Shown here piece by piece: positions 1 through 8,421 of a stretch of DNA of 64,000 bases. The stretch's first letter is position 1, and every line of letters starts with the position of its first letter. The position numbers were made by a program, and so were the translations under genes. Under the pieces are notes generated by a model, which saw only the letters and a program-made list of their open reading frames with translations, was not told the DNA's origin and ran no database searches. Source of the stretch: Paenibacillus antri (GTDB taxonomy: Bacteria; Bacillota; Bacilli; Paenibacillales; YIM-B00363); the NCBI RefSeq assembly GCF_005765165.1, contig NZ_VCIW01000028.1, forward strand, positions 1 to 64,000, written 5' to 3'.

Positions 1-165
1 CGTGTAGCCGATATCCCCAGCTTTGCATTACCTACATGGGAGCAGGTCAGAAACAGAAAATACGATGTTTGGGACCGTGAACACATCATCATCGATACTG
101 CTCACCGAACTGTGGACGAATGTCTGAAAACGTTGCGCGCACGGTTGGAACAGGAACTTAAAAGA
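1..165 (+). pseudogene. C-terminal fragment of a kinase-like gene, cut by the window edge
   Basis: Frame 1 is open from the first base and gives protein-like sequence (VADIPSFALPTWEQV, then YDVWDREHIIIDTAHRT and an amphipathic tail). This resembles the C-terminal end of small AAA/P-loop kinases, where WDREH(I/V)(I/V)IDTA precedes the last helix. The P-loop half lies left of the window. Around base 158-165 the reading frame passes without a stop into sequence that codes, on the other strand, for a tyrosine recombinase, so the natural C-terminus may be lost. Family assignment is from memory of the motif and is tentative. Confidence 0.35.
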
Positions 166-475
166 CGGCGGTTGAATCAGGATCGGCATGACCGAGTATG
201 TCTGAAATGGTGGAAAGAGGCGTGTCCTGTTCCAAGAGCCTGCTCGCCATCGTGTGCCGGAGAGAGTGCATGCCGCGGCGTTTTTTTAACGTCGGCAAAT
301 GTGCCAGTTCCATATATCGTTTAATTAGTTGACTCAGATGGTCGTCTTCTGAGAAGGGACCAAACGGCGCCATATGCCGGATAAACAGAAAGGGACTGTC
401 GACTTTGGGTCGACCATATTTGAGGTAATCGATCACGGCCCAACCGACCTCCGGCGTAAGCTGAAGAGCATTCAC
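158..475 (-). pseudogene. Tyrosine recombinase catalytic-domain fragment without the nucleophilic Tyr
   Basis: The reading frame carries the C-terminal half of a phage-integrase-type catalytic domain: HSLRHTMASRLLE (box II His-x-x-Arg) and DILGHADPDSTAV (the conserved Gly-His). In the family, STAV is followed by the catalytic Tyr; here it is Phe and then a TAA stop at 158-160, exactly where the neighbouring kinase-like fragment begins. The N-terminal half (box I Arg) is also missing because the sequence runs into the end of the Tn3 transposase remnant near 475. The sequence resembles recombinases found in three-recombinase (RIT-like) elements. It is a doubly truncated remnant and cannot be active. 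Confidence 0.75.
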
Positions 476-2202
476 TCATGTTCAATCGGAACGTACCGTA
501 AGGGTTTACGTGCGTATAGATCAGCGGCGTAAGCGCTCGGAAATCTTCTGGGGTCATCAAGTCGAACCATTTCCGGTCAGATAAAATATTTTGCAGCATA
601 ATGGTATTGATGTATACTAAGCAGTTTTGCACTAGATGGAGAGATAACACAGACAGTTCCTGGTCTTCTAAACGGTTGGTGGCTATTTCCCCACCTTTGC
701 CGTAAAAAATGAAACTGTTTGCCGAATTCCAATTCTCAACGACATTTAGCTGCGTTGATTTCTCGGCGCAACTCCTCTGAATGGAGGTAATCACATATGA
801 ATATGGTTTTGACCGCCTTACCGAGTTCTCCCAACGCTTGATATGTCGGATGTTTTAGATTATTTCGGGTAAATCGTTTCAAGATTGCCTCCGTTTCGGC
901 GGTGCCGAGATGAAGCGCTGTGGCATACTTCATCATCTGATCGTACTGCTGCCGAATCAGTTCCCAATTAATCGGACGTGTCAAAGCCAACTGTAAGTTC
1001 GGGTAGGATTCGGTCATGCCTGATTCGGGTCTATAAAGCTTTTGCGAATGAATCGCTTTAAGCCTCGGCATGAGCTGATAGCCCAAGAGGTAACAAAATG
1101 CAAAGGCTACCTCGCTCTGTCCATGTGAATATACGTAATTTTTCTCTACTTCCATTTCGGTACAGTGACGGAGCAATCCTTCCATCATCGCAGCGACTTC
1201 GGATGAAGAACATGATTTGAGCTGCGAATAGATACATGTCGAGTTTTTATCAACGTGCCAGTAAATCATTACGCCGCGGCCACGGTACCGGATATGCCAT
1301 TCAGTCATAAGGTTTTGATCCCATGCGCCGAACTTTTAGAATCTGATGCACATGACGTAGTAGCATTACCCCGAACATCTTGCATTTTCACACGGAAAAT
1401 AGCATTTACCACTTCGGAAATTGCATTACGAAGATTATCTTTATGGATGAATTTGCGACGAACGTAAAGTAGATCTTTGTATGATTCCCCATGTTCACCG
1501 GCACTCACACGTTTTAAACCAGCATTCGTCCCAAGCCCGTATAGGGATAGAATTAGCCTCATTTGCAGAGTGCCCCGACCTAGCGCCTCACGAACAGCGA
1601 CCGTCCTGAATTGCTCCGTAAAGCCGACGCGGAGATCCGCCTCTTTCAAAATATCCAATAGGCTCGTCATTGGCCACCGTCGAAGCATCTCTGTTTTCAA
1701 TCGTGACAGATTGACTGGTTCCGCTTGTGGTTCTAACGGAGACAGACTAATCCAACCATTTCCTTTCTCCGTGATCCGAACTTTGTCGTTTTTTTTGGAG
1801 GTCGGTATCGAGCTTTTCCAAGCCTTCTTTCATGGTTTTCTTCAACGTTGAAATGAAGGCTTCAGCATCTAGAGGTTGTTTTAGAGCCTTGTAATTTTCT
1901 TCTCGTCGTTCTTCAAAATCTATGGGCAGGTCTTCGTCCGGATTCCGGTACCGATTCGCACCACTCACCCAAATTTCTTTGCAACGAAGTTTTTCCCTTA
2001 ACGCCTGTAAGACGCTAATCTCATAATTCATGCGGTTAATCCGTTCTTGTCCTTTTTCATCTTTCTCAACAAGGATTTCTTTATTTACGCTACGTATTAC
2101 TCCATCAATTGGGACATCTTCGGTGAACGGTAAATAGTGAAGACCGGTATCCGCATATTTTTTAACCAAAGTATAACAATCAAAAAAGATACATAGTTCC
2201 AA
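472..2202 (-). pseudogene. Tn3-family transposase remnant, N-truncated, three frameshifts
   Basis: Four reading frames in a row on the minus strand give consecutive pieces of a Tn3-family DDE transposase: 2202-1747 (YTLVKKYADTGLHY, LREKLRCKEIWV), 1700-1305 (RRWPMTSLLDILKEADLRVGF), 1308-736 ([26 protein letters not shown]) and 794-about 475 ([35 protein letters not shown]). Two frameshifts fall in A-runs of the coding strand (near 1790 and 1337), and the third is near 750. About 575 residues are represented against roughly 990 for the family; the N-terminal part is absent beyond 2180. No resolvase or 38-bp terminal repeat is seen. The element is dead. Confidence 0.85.
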
Positions 2203-2244
2203 TTCCTAAAACAAAAACGGAACTTGCTCATTCTCCATGGAATG

Positions 2245-2293
2245 TTGACGAATAATGAATCCCGACATATAATGTAACAATCGTTACATTATA
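2245..2293 (+). promoter_or_regulatory. Sigma-A-type promoter with its -10 box inside a perfect operator-like palindrome
   Basis: TTGACG (2245-2250), 17 bases, then TATAAT (2268-2273). The -10 box is the start of a perfect inverted repeat: TATAATGTAAC (2268-2278), spacer AATC, GTTACATTATA (2283-2293). A repressor bound to the dyad would cover the -10 box and the start of transcription. Arm length and spacing are like TetR- or ArsR-type operators, but no regulator gene is adjacent. The promoter lies 30 bases before the first gene of the chromate operon, so it probably drives 2323-5891. Confidence 0.7.
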
Positions 2294-2322
2294 TTTTATA
2301 ACGAGGTGAAAGATAAAGGAAG

Positions 2323-3354
2323 ATGTATCTATTTTTTTCTTCTGTTTTATCTGCATTAATGGTTGCTTTTATTGTAGGCATGATCAAAGGTAGTCTGAAA
2401 ACACTGAGAATATACGGTAGAGGTAAAAGTGCGGTTGGGCTCTGCATCGTACTTGCAGCATACCTGTTCGTACAAATTAGTCAACCAGCCCAGGAATACG
2501 AAAGCCCTTACGCAACGCTTAAAGAAACGACAAAAACTTATGAGGACGGAAAGGAAGCATTCGATGCGGGACAGTATGATTTGGCCGATGAACTCCTTTC
2601 TCAAGTTCCTTCAAGCGATCCAAATTATTACGACGCCAAAGAGATGATAAATCAAATCCAAGACATATATCTGAACAATCATCTACAGAATGCAAGAGCA
2701 AAGCTGCAGCAAAAAGACTTTGACGGAGCGCGCGAGGAACTAAACCATGCATTGGAGATCGATAAGTATTCCAAACAAGCGCAAGAATTGATCGTGCAGC
2801 TCGAAGAGCAGGAGAATCTGGCACGTAAGCATTCCATCCAAATGGGAATAGCACAAGCATTGGAGCGTGCAAAAGAAAAACTGTCTAGCGATAACTTTGC
2901 AGGCGCCAGAGCAGATGCTCAGCGGGCTGCAAAATTGAATCCTCAGTCGGAAGAAGTCAAACAGTTGGAAAACGAGATCGATGTCAAGGAGAAGAATTAT
3001 AAAAAACGAAAAAGTGAGCAGGAAATGAAACGCTATAAGACAGAGAGCAAAACGTACTCTTATGTATACCTTATGCAAAATATGGACTCCCTGAAGGGAA
3101 AAAAAGTAAAGTTAACCGGGAGACTGACTTCGATAGGAAATACTCATTCGGAAATGTTTGCTTTAATGAATCTCATGGGTGAGGAAGGGAAGTTGACCTC
3201 AAATCTCGTACAGATCGAATACCCGATGGAATACCAATTTGAGAAAAACGATACGGTTATCGTGTGGGGAGAATTGCAAGGCAAGCGAATTTACAAGGAA
3301 GGTTCGGAGGAAGTTCCGGTCATAAAGGGCAAGTACTTAGAAAAAGGGTTATAA
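2323..3354 (+). CDS. Membrane-anchored TPR-like protein with C-terminal OB-fold-like domain
   Basis: 343 residues. Two N-terminal hydrophobic segments (about 1-20 and 38-55) anchor the protein. Residues about 70-225 form helical TPR-like repeats (AFDAGQYDLADELLSQV, KLQQKDFDGAREELNHALEI, KLSSDNFAGARADAQRAAKL), followed by a charged coiled coil to about 250. The last 95 residues start with YLMQNMDSLKGKKVKLTGRL and look like a small beta-barrel of tRNA_anti/OB type. The start is preceded by AAAGGAAG. It is the first gene after the palindromic promoter and lies 37 bases before a phosphatase-like gene and the chromate transporter, so co-expression is likely. Function unknown; a scaffold role at the membrane is only a guess. 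Confidence 0.75.
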   Translation: MYLFFSSVLSALMVAFIVGMIKGSLKTLRIYGRGKSAVGLCIVLAAYLFVQISQPAQEYESPYATLKETTKTYEDGKEAFDAGQYDLADELLSQVPSSDPNYYDAKEMINQIQDIYLNNHLQNARAKLQQKDFDGAREELNHALEIDKYSKQAQELIVQLEEQENLARKHSIQMGIAQALERAKEKLSSDNFAGARADAQRAAKLNPQSEEVKQLENEIDVKEKNYKKRKSEQEMKRYKTESKTYSYVYLMQNMDSLKGKKVKLTGRLTSIGNTHSEMFALMNLMGEEGKLTSNLVQIEYPMEYQFEKNDTVIVWGELQGKRIYKEGSEEVPVIKGKYLEKGL

Positions 3355-3391
3355 GCAGTAAAGCGTATACCACAAAAACCGGAGGTTACAG

Positions 3392-3790
3392 ATGATGAAA
3401 ACAGTTGTCTTTCTTTGCCCACATAATGCAGCTAAGAGCGTGATTGCCAAGGCTTATTTCGATAAGTTGATCGATGAGAAAAAACTTGATTTTGTTGCAA
3501 CCTCATCAGGAACAGAACCCGGAAAAGCAGTCTCACCGCAAGTGGTACAGCTTATGAATGAAGAGAATATTGACGTGTCTCACCATGTTCCAAGATCTGT
3601 GACAACGGAAGAATTACAATCGGCTTGGAAAATCGTTTCGTTAGGCTGCGATGTAAATAAACTAGGTTCTTTCCGTGAAAAGATGGAAGCCTGGGACGAT
3701 ATCCCTCCCCCGTCACACGACCTTATCGGAGCTCGGGATGCAATTCGGTGTCGGATTGAAACATTAGTGGAAGAGATTGAACCAACCTAA
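3392..3790 (+). CDS. Low-molecular-weight phosphatase/arsenate-reductase-like protein with Lys in the P-loop
   Basis: 132 residues, the usual size of the LMW protein tyrosine phosphatase/thioredoxin-linked arsenate reductase fold. The N-terminal strand VVFLCPHNAAKS occupies the place of the catalytic loop Cys-x5-Arg-Ser; Cys9 is present but the Arg is Lys15. SLGCDVNKLG and the AWDDIPPPSHD stretch correspond to the second conserved region, where ArsC-type enzymes carry a redox Cys and LMW phosphatases an Asp. A GGAGG ribosome site precedes tandem ATG codons. It sits between a TPR/OB protein and chrA, so it may sense or reduce an oxyanion, or be a regulator. Loss of the Arg makes normal phosphatase activity doubtful. 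Confidence 0.7.
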   Translation: MMKTVVFLCPHNAAKSVIAKAYFDKLIDEKKLDFVATSSGTEPGKAVSPQVVQLMNEENIDVSHHVPRSVTTEELQSAWKIVSLGCDVNKLGSFREKMEAWDDIPPPSHDLIGARDAIRCRIETLVEEIEPT

Positions 3791-3812
3791 CGATCAGAAA
3801 AGGAGAAACGAT

Positions 3813-5012
3813 ATGACAGAAGCATCTTTGCAAAAACTGGGTAACAATCCGGAAGCAGCCTCTTATACGTTATGGCAACTCATCTTATACTTCCTAAAAC
3901 TAGGTACTGTCGGATTCGGCGGGCCCGTTGCCTTGGTAGGGTATATGTACCGGGATTTGGTTGAAAAGCGGGGATGGATCTCGGAGTCCGATTACAAAGA
4001 TGGGCTGGCCTTGGCGCAACTTTCCCCTGGACCGCTCGCGGCACAGTTAGGTATTTATCTTGGGTATGTGCATTATGGCATCCTGGGTGCAACGCTCGCC
4101 GGAATCGCCTTCGTTCTGCCTTCTTTCGTGATGGTGGTGGCAGTTAGCTGGGCGTATATTGCATTTGGCGGATTAACCTGGATGCAGGCAGTATTTTATG
4201 CGGTCGGCGCGAGCGTTATCGGAATCATTGCTTTCAGCGCATACAAACTGACGACCAAGACGATCGGAAAACAGTGGTTACTTTGGGGCATATATCTCGT
4301 ATCGGCGATCTATACAGCAGTTATGGAAACCGAAGAAATTGCTCTGATCTTGGCTGCAGGCATTCTAGTCTGGCTTGTAAAAGCGCCCCCGAAACAATGG
4401 TTTAATAAAACCAAGCTAAACAGTATGGCAATCATGCCTCTGGCCTGGGCATCGACGAAAATACCAATAGCAGATGCAGGAACGCTTTGGCACATTTTTA
4501 CGTTTTTCACCAAGGCAGGCGCATTCGTATTCGGCAGTGGTCTCGCGATTGTTCCGTTCTTATACAGCGGCGTCGTTGTGGAAAATGAGTGGTTAAATGC
4601 GCAGGAATTCGTCGATGCTGTTGCTGTGGCAATGATTACGCCGGGTCCGGTTGTCATTACGACAGGGTTTATCGGCTATCTGGTAGCCGGTTTTCCCGGA
4701 GCTACGATTGCAGCAGTGGCCACCTTCCTTCCGGCATATTTGCTGACGATCATCCCGGCACCTTTCTTTAAGAAATACGGTAAGCGCCCCGGAATCGCAG
4801 CTTTTATCGAAGGCGTCACGGTTGCTGCGATCGGAGCAATTACCGGTGCGGTGATTGTACTGGGGCAGCGAGCAATCATCGATATTCCTACAGCTCTATT
4901 TGCCGTCATTACTCTGGGCCTGCTCTGGAAATTCAAAAAAATCTCGGAACCGGTCATTGTACTCGGTGCGGCGGTCATCGGATTAATTGTATATCCCTTG
5001 CTTCACGCCTAA
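3813..5012 (+). CDS. chrA: Chromate transporter ChrA (CHR family)
   Basis: About 399 residues from the ATG at 3813, which has AAAAGGAG 8 bases upstream; an in-frame TTG at 3777 overlaps the previous gene and has no ribosome site. The protein has two homologous CHR halves: the first carries the family motif FGGPVALVGYM and LSPGPLAAQLG (residues about 33-75), the second FGSGLAIVPFL and AMITPGPVVITTGFIGY (about 230-285), each with several membrane segments. CHR proteins expel chromate from the cytoplasm. The following chrB-like genes confirm a chromate-resistance locus. Confidence 0.92.
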   Translation: MTEASLQKLGNNPEAASYTLWQLILYFLKLGTVGFGGPVALVGYMYRDLVEKRGWISESDYKDGLALAQLSPGPLAAQLGIYLGYVHYGILGATLAGIAFVLPSFVMVVAVSWAYIAFGGLTWMQAVFYAVGASVIGIIAFSAYKLTTKTIGKQWLLWGIYLVSAIYTAVMETEEIALILAAGILVWLVKAPPKQWFNKTKLNSMAIMPLAWASTKIPIADAGTLWHIFTFFTKAGAFVFGSGLAIVPFLYSGVVVENEWLNAQEFVDAVAVAMITPGPVVITTGFIGYLVAGFPGATIAAVATFLPAYLLTIIPAPFFKKYGKRPGIAAFIEGVTVAAIGAITGAVIVLGQRAIIDIPTALFAVITLGLLWKFKKISEPVIVLGAAVIGLIVYPLLHA

Positions 5013-5036
5013 CTTGAAACGATCGGGGGCTCATGT

Positions 5037-5465
5037 ATGAAACGTGCCTGGCTGCTGCTATCTTATAAAATCCCTAATGAACCTTCTAAACATCGTGTGT
5101 TTGTTTGGCGGAAATTGAAGCGTCTTGGAGCCGAGCTGCTTCATGACACCTTTTGGTGTCTGCCTGCGACGGATTGGACCCGTGAACAATTTCAATGGTT
5201 AACGATAGAAATCAAAGATTTCGGCGGCAGTGCCTATTTGTTTGAGTCACAACTAACCATACCGGGGCAGGATGATACCTTAGTCCAAACATTTCTAACG
5301 AAGGTAGAAACAGAGTACAGGGATATCTTAAAGGAACTGGAACAAGAGGAGCTTGATCTTATGACCATCTCAAAACGTTACCAGATGATACAAAAAAGAG
5401 ATTACTTTCAATCGGAACTTGGGAAGAATGTCCGGGATGCCTTAATTACGAAAGGGAGGACTTGA
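5037..5465 (+). CDS. ChrB N-terminal-domain protein
   Basis: 142 residues. The start MKRAWLLLSYKIPNEPSKHRVFVWRKLKRLGA matches the N-terminal domain of ChrB, the chromate-resistance regulator, where it forms a winged-helix-like unit. The C-terminal half is an amphipathic helix region ending in a basic tail. In proteobacteria ChrB is one protein; here the N-domain is a separate gene, 24 bases after chrA, and the C-domain follows 3 bases later. The role is probably chromate-responsive regulation of the operon; whether it binds the palindrome at 2268-2293 is unknown. Confidence 0.8.
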   Translation: MKRAWLLLSYKIPNEPSKHRVFVWRKLKRLGAELLHDTFWCLPATDWTREQFQWLTIEIKDFGGSAYLFESQLTIPGQDDTLVQTFLTKVETEYRDILKELEQEELDLMTISKRYQMIQKRDYFQSELGKNVRDALITKGRT

Positions 5466-5468
5466 ACT

Positions 5469-5891
5469 ATGAAATGGGTTACTTGGGAACGGGTCGGAGT
5501 AGATCGAATGGCGTGCGCCTGGCTGATTCGCCGATTTGTTGATCCCCACGCTGAATTTCTGTTTATTTCTGTAGGGCAAAGTTTACCGGAAGGTGCGGAG
5601 CCTTTTGATATACCAGGAGTCCGATATTCTCATCGGCAGGGTCACTGCAGTTTCCATACCATCTTAAAAGAGTTTAAAATCAACAATTTGGTCTTGCAAC
5701 GTATAGCTCGAATTGTTGATGAGGCGGATACCGTTCAGGAAGTGACGCTGGAACCGGCAGCCCCTGGACTTGATTTGATTTGCCGCGGCCTAAGTATTAG
5801 CAGCCCTGATGATGCTGTCGCTTTGGAACGGGGGTACCTCATATTCGAAGGACTTTATGCGAAGCTTGCTGAAGAAGGACAGCTGGTATAA
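5469..5891 (+). CDS. ChrB C-terminal-domain protein
   Basis: 140 residues beginning MKWVTWERVGVDRMACAWLIRRFVDP, which is the signature of the C-terminal ChrB domain (a fold related to chlorite-dismutase-like and chromate-sensing proteins). Conserved pieces include WLIRRFVDPHAEF, DIPGVRYSHRQGHCSF (His/Cys-rich, a possible metal or oxyanion site) and the terminal helix GYLIFEGLYAKL. AAGGGAGG precedes the start. It lies 3 bases after the N-domain gene, so the pair works as a split ChrB. A stem CCCGG-ATGA-CCGGG at 5932-5946 follows but lacks a T-run. Confidence 0.82.
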   Translation: MKWVTWERVGVDRMACAWLIRRFVDPHAEFLFISVGQSLPEGAEPFDIPGVRYSHRQGHCSFHTILKEFKINNLVLQRIARIVDEADTVQEVTLEPAAPGLDLICRGLSISSPDDAVALERGYLIFEGLYAKLAEEGQLV

Positions 5892-6020
5892 AGTCAGAAT
5901 AATTCGGACTCATTTATGCATGATCGAAGCTCCCGGATGACCGGGCTGAGGAAGTGGCCGTTTGCTTAAAAAGATGTGTTCCATATTCTTTCACGTGTTC
6001 CAATTATAGTCAATGTAACG

Positions 6021-6128
6021 GTCGGAGATAGTTGGGCGGAGATATGAAAACAGTCGGACGGACCGTAGCTCGTAGAGGGACGGAAGAGACTTTATATACG
6101 GATGATTTACCCAACCGACTTTTCATAT
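6021..6128 (+). promoter_or_regulatory. Structured 5' leader with two mutually exclusive helices
   Basis: A long imperfect hairpin is closed by ATATGAAAA-CA-GTCGG (6042-6057) pairing with CCGACTTTTCATAT (6115-6128). An alternative helix pairs GTCGG (6021-6025) and GTTGGG (6031-6036) with CGAC (6116-6119) and CCCAAC (6110-6115). Both use the same 3' segment, so only one can form. The leader ends 16 bases before the AAAAGGAG ribosome site of the Cj0069-family gene. It is unchanged in copy 2, but the copies are too alike to give covariation support. I recognise no known riboswitch class. Confidence 0.4.
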
Positions 6129-6160
6129 TAGAATCCTGATTTTAAAAGGAGATGTATTAC

Positions 6161-7213
6161 ATGAGTCGAAATCCAAGAATAGCGATTCTTTGGCATGGGG
6201 ACCGTGAATCACGAAATCATGCAACCGCCAAGAACAACAAATTCAGTAAGATATTCGAAGAATTTCAGCAGTACAATATCATAGCCGAACCTGCCGTTTA
6301 CAATGATGAATTTGTTGATGAGGTGCAGCTTCAACTAAGTCAAGTCGATGGAGTCCTCGTTTGGGTGAATCCCATTGAAGGTGGAAGAAATCGGTCTATT
6401 CTAGACGAAATGTTGAGAGATGTCGCTTCAAGCGGAAATTTTGTCAGTACGCACCCCTATGTGATTTTGAAAATGGGTACCAAAGAGGTGTTATTCCAGA
6501 CTCGGGAAATGGAATGGGGAGGCGACATTCATCTCTACAAAAACATCCAGGAGCTCCGTGAGCAATTGCCGGTTCGCCTTGCAGATGGATCTTCACGTGT
6601 ATTGAAGCAGAATCGCGGCAATGGCGGCAACGGGGTATGGAGGGTTGAGTTTGTTGACGGGACTGGTGTTCAAAGAACGGACCCCATCATTCGTGTACTC
6701 CATGCACTCCGTAACAGCACCGAGAAAGAGATGCTGTTCAGTGAATTCATAAACCAATGCGAAGCCTATTTTGCCGGAACCGGTCTAATGATTGACCAGT
6801 CCTTTCAATCTCCCCTGCCTGATGGAATGGTTAGATGCTACATGACCCATAATGAGGTGGTTGGATTCGGACACCAGTATGTTACAGCTTTACTCCGGCC
6901 ACAGAGCGGTTCAGAACCACTGCAGCCACAGCCGAGGATTTACCATCCTGAATCGAAACCGGAGTTTCAGTCACTAAAAACAAAGATGGAGTCTGAGTGG
7001 ATTCCACAATTGCTGCAATTACTCGACATTGAAACAAAGTCTTTACCGATTATTTGGGATGCGGACTTTCTCTACGGACCAAAGACCTCGTCAGGTGAAG
7101 ATACGTATGTATTGTGCGAAATGAACGTTAGCTCCGTGCATCCTTTTCCGGATTCTGCTCTGCCTAAGCTGGTAAAAAATGCAGTTGCAATGATTACAAA
7201 TTCTCAGAAGTGA
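6161..7213 (+). CDS. Cj0069 family protein (ATP-grasp-like), copy 1
   Basis: 350 residues from the ATG at 6161, which has AAAAGGAG 9 bases upstream; an ATG at 6152 lies too close to that site. The N-terminus IAILWHGDRESRNHAT and the stretch QVDGVLVWVNPIEGGRNRSILD are characteristic of the Cj0069 family. VLKQNRGNGGNGVWRVE resembles the Gly-rich nucleotide loop of ATP-grasp enzymes, and the end (WDADFLYGP, YVLCEMNVSSVHPFP) carries the metal-binding Glu/Asn region. The substrate is unknown. This copy has HPYVILKMG where copy 2 has HPDVILKMG; Asp is the residue I expect in the family, so copy 1 may be the drifting one. Confidence 0.8.
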   Translation: MSRNPRIAILWHGDRESRNHATAKNNKFSKIFEEFQQYNIIAEPAVYNDEFVDEVQLQLSQVDGVLVWVNPIEGGRNRSILDEMLRDVASSGNFVSTHPYVILKMGTKEVLFQTREMEWGGDIHLYKNIQELREQLPVRLADGSSRVLKQNRGNGGNGVWRVEFVDGTGVQRTDPIIRVLHALRNSTEKEMLFSEFINQCEAYFAGTGLMIDQSFQSPLPDGMVRCYMTHNEVVGFGHQYVTALLRPQSGSEPLQPQPRIYHPESKPEFQSLKTKMESEWIPQLLQLLDIETKSLPIIWDADFLYGPKTSSGEDTYVLCEMNVSSVHPFPDSALPKLVKNAVAMITNSQK

Positions 7214-7407
7214 AAATTTATCCTGCATTTCGACAGAAATGCCTGTATTTCTCCATATTTAAATTTGCTGCAAAGGACTTCACTGGTTTTATTACTGCCG
7301 GGGTCTTTTGTTTTGGCTCATTTCGAAAATATTGTTGCTCCTGCATTCTGTCCATTTTTTTGCTATAATGAATATCAACGTCAGTTTGTATTCAGGGGGA
7401 TGGGCAG

Positions 7408-8421
7408 ATGAGTTGGGCAAAGGTTTATGAGCTTTTCGATGAACTTCCGAAATCGGAACAATTACAGCTTTTCCAAGCCATGCAGACCACGCTGTTTCCT
7501 GAATCCAAAGAAGACATTGCTGCCATGGTCAGCGATATTCGGGAGGTCAGATTCAGCTAAGGACGCGCATGCGTCCATTGCGGCAGTGTCTCCGTGAAGC
7601 GGAACGGAAAGTACCGTTCTCGACAGCGCTACCTTTGCAACGACTGCGGCAAGTCATTTAATGATATGACAGCAAGTCCGCTTTCAGGAACGCACTATCC
7701 TCACAAGTGGTTGAAATACTTCAAGTTGATGCTCGAAGGCGTAAGCCTTCCAAAAATTTCCGATGAACTTGATATTCATGTTGCAACAGCGTTCTACTGG
7801 CGGCATAAAATTCTAAATGCGCTGCGTTCTCGTGGATACAATACGCTTACGGGCATCATTGAAAGCGACGAAACCTATTTCCTGGAGAGTGTTAAAGGAA
7901 TACGGAATCTTACGCACCGCAGGCCGCGAAAACGCGGCGGTGTAGCCCGTCAGCGAGGCATCAGCAACGAACAAATCAGCGTCCTCGTCGCCCACGACCA
8001 CAGTGGTAACATTCTGTCTAAAACGGCGGGACGAGGACGGATCACTGCGGATGAAATCGACCCTGTGTTAAGCGCTTGCTTGGATTCAGACGTTGTCCTA
8101 TGTACCGATTCGGCCACAAATTTCAAGCTGTATGCGAAGAAAAAAGCCATTCCGCACGAGGTGCTAAACGGGAACAAAGGCGAACGAGTCAAGAAAGGCA
8201 TTTATCATATCCAGCATGTAAATGCTTATCATCAGAGGCTAAAGAAATGGATTCAACGGTTCAATGGTGTCGCAACGCGGTACATGGACAATTACCTGTT
8301 CTGGTTCCGCTTCTTGGAAATGAACAAACATATGAGCAGGAACGCAATGAAGCGCTCAATCGTGCTTGAAGCATGCAGAAAAGCTGTGTTCTCGCCTGTG
8401 TGGTCATTCAAGTCGGCTTGA
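7408..8421 (+). pseudogene. IS1595-family transposase interrupted by an in-frame TAA
   Basis: The frame is open from ATG 7408 (CAGGGGGA upstream) to 8421 except for TAA at 7558-7560, codon 51. Before it is the N-terminal helical part (MSWAKVYELFDELPKSEQ); after it comes the zinc ribbon C-x2-C...C-x2-C (CVHCGSVSVKRNG, YLCNDCGKSF) and the ISXO2/IS1595 DDE domain (GIIESDETYF, VLCTDSATNFKLYAKK, HIQHVNAYHQRLKKWI, ending NYLFWFRFLE). A Lys codon AAA or AAG changed to TAA would explain it. The GTG at 7594 would skip part of the zinc ribbon. No clear terminal inverted repeats were found. The upstream side abuts the end of the 1337-bp repeat. Confidence 0.85.

Larger units (their letters stand above)
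5978..7314. repeat. 1337-bp direct repeat, copy 1 (Cj0069-family gene plus leader)
   Basis: This segment recurs at 13873-15209 (offset 7895) with only six substitutions found by eye. It starts at GTTCCATATTCTTTCACG and ends at GGGGTCTTTTGTTTT. It includes the structured leader, the whole coding sequence and about 100 bases downstream. Sequence beyond both ends is unrelated between copies. The right end of this copy lies directly against the start of the IS1595-type segment. Recombination between the copies would delete 7.9 kb. Confidence 0.95.

Noticed and set aside
7558-7560. Programmed readthrough or recoding of the IS1595 TAA
   Set aside because: No stimulatory structure or slippery sequence is seen; a simple nonsense mutation in a decayed region is the easier explanation.
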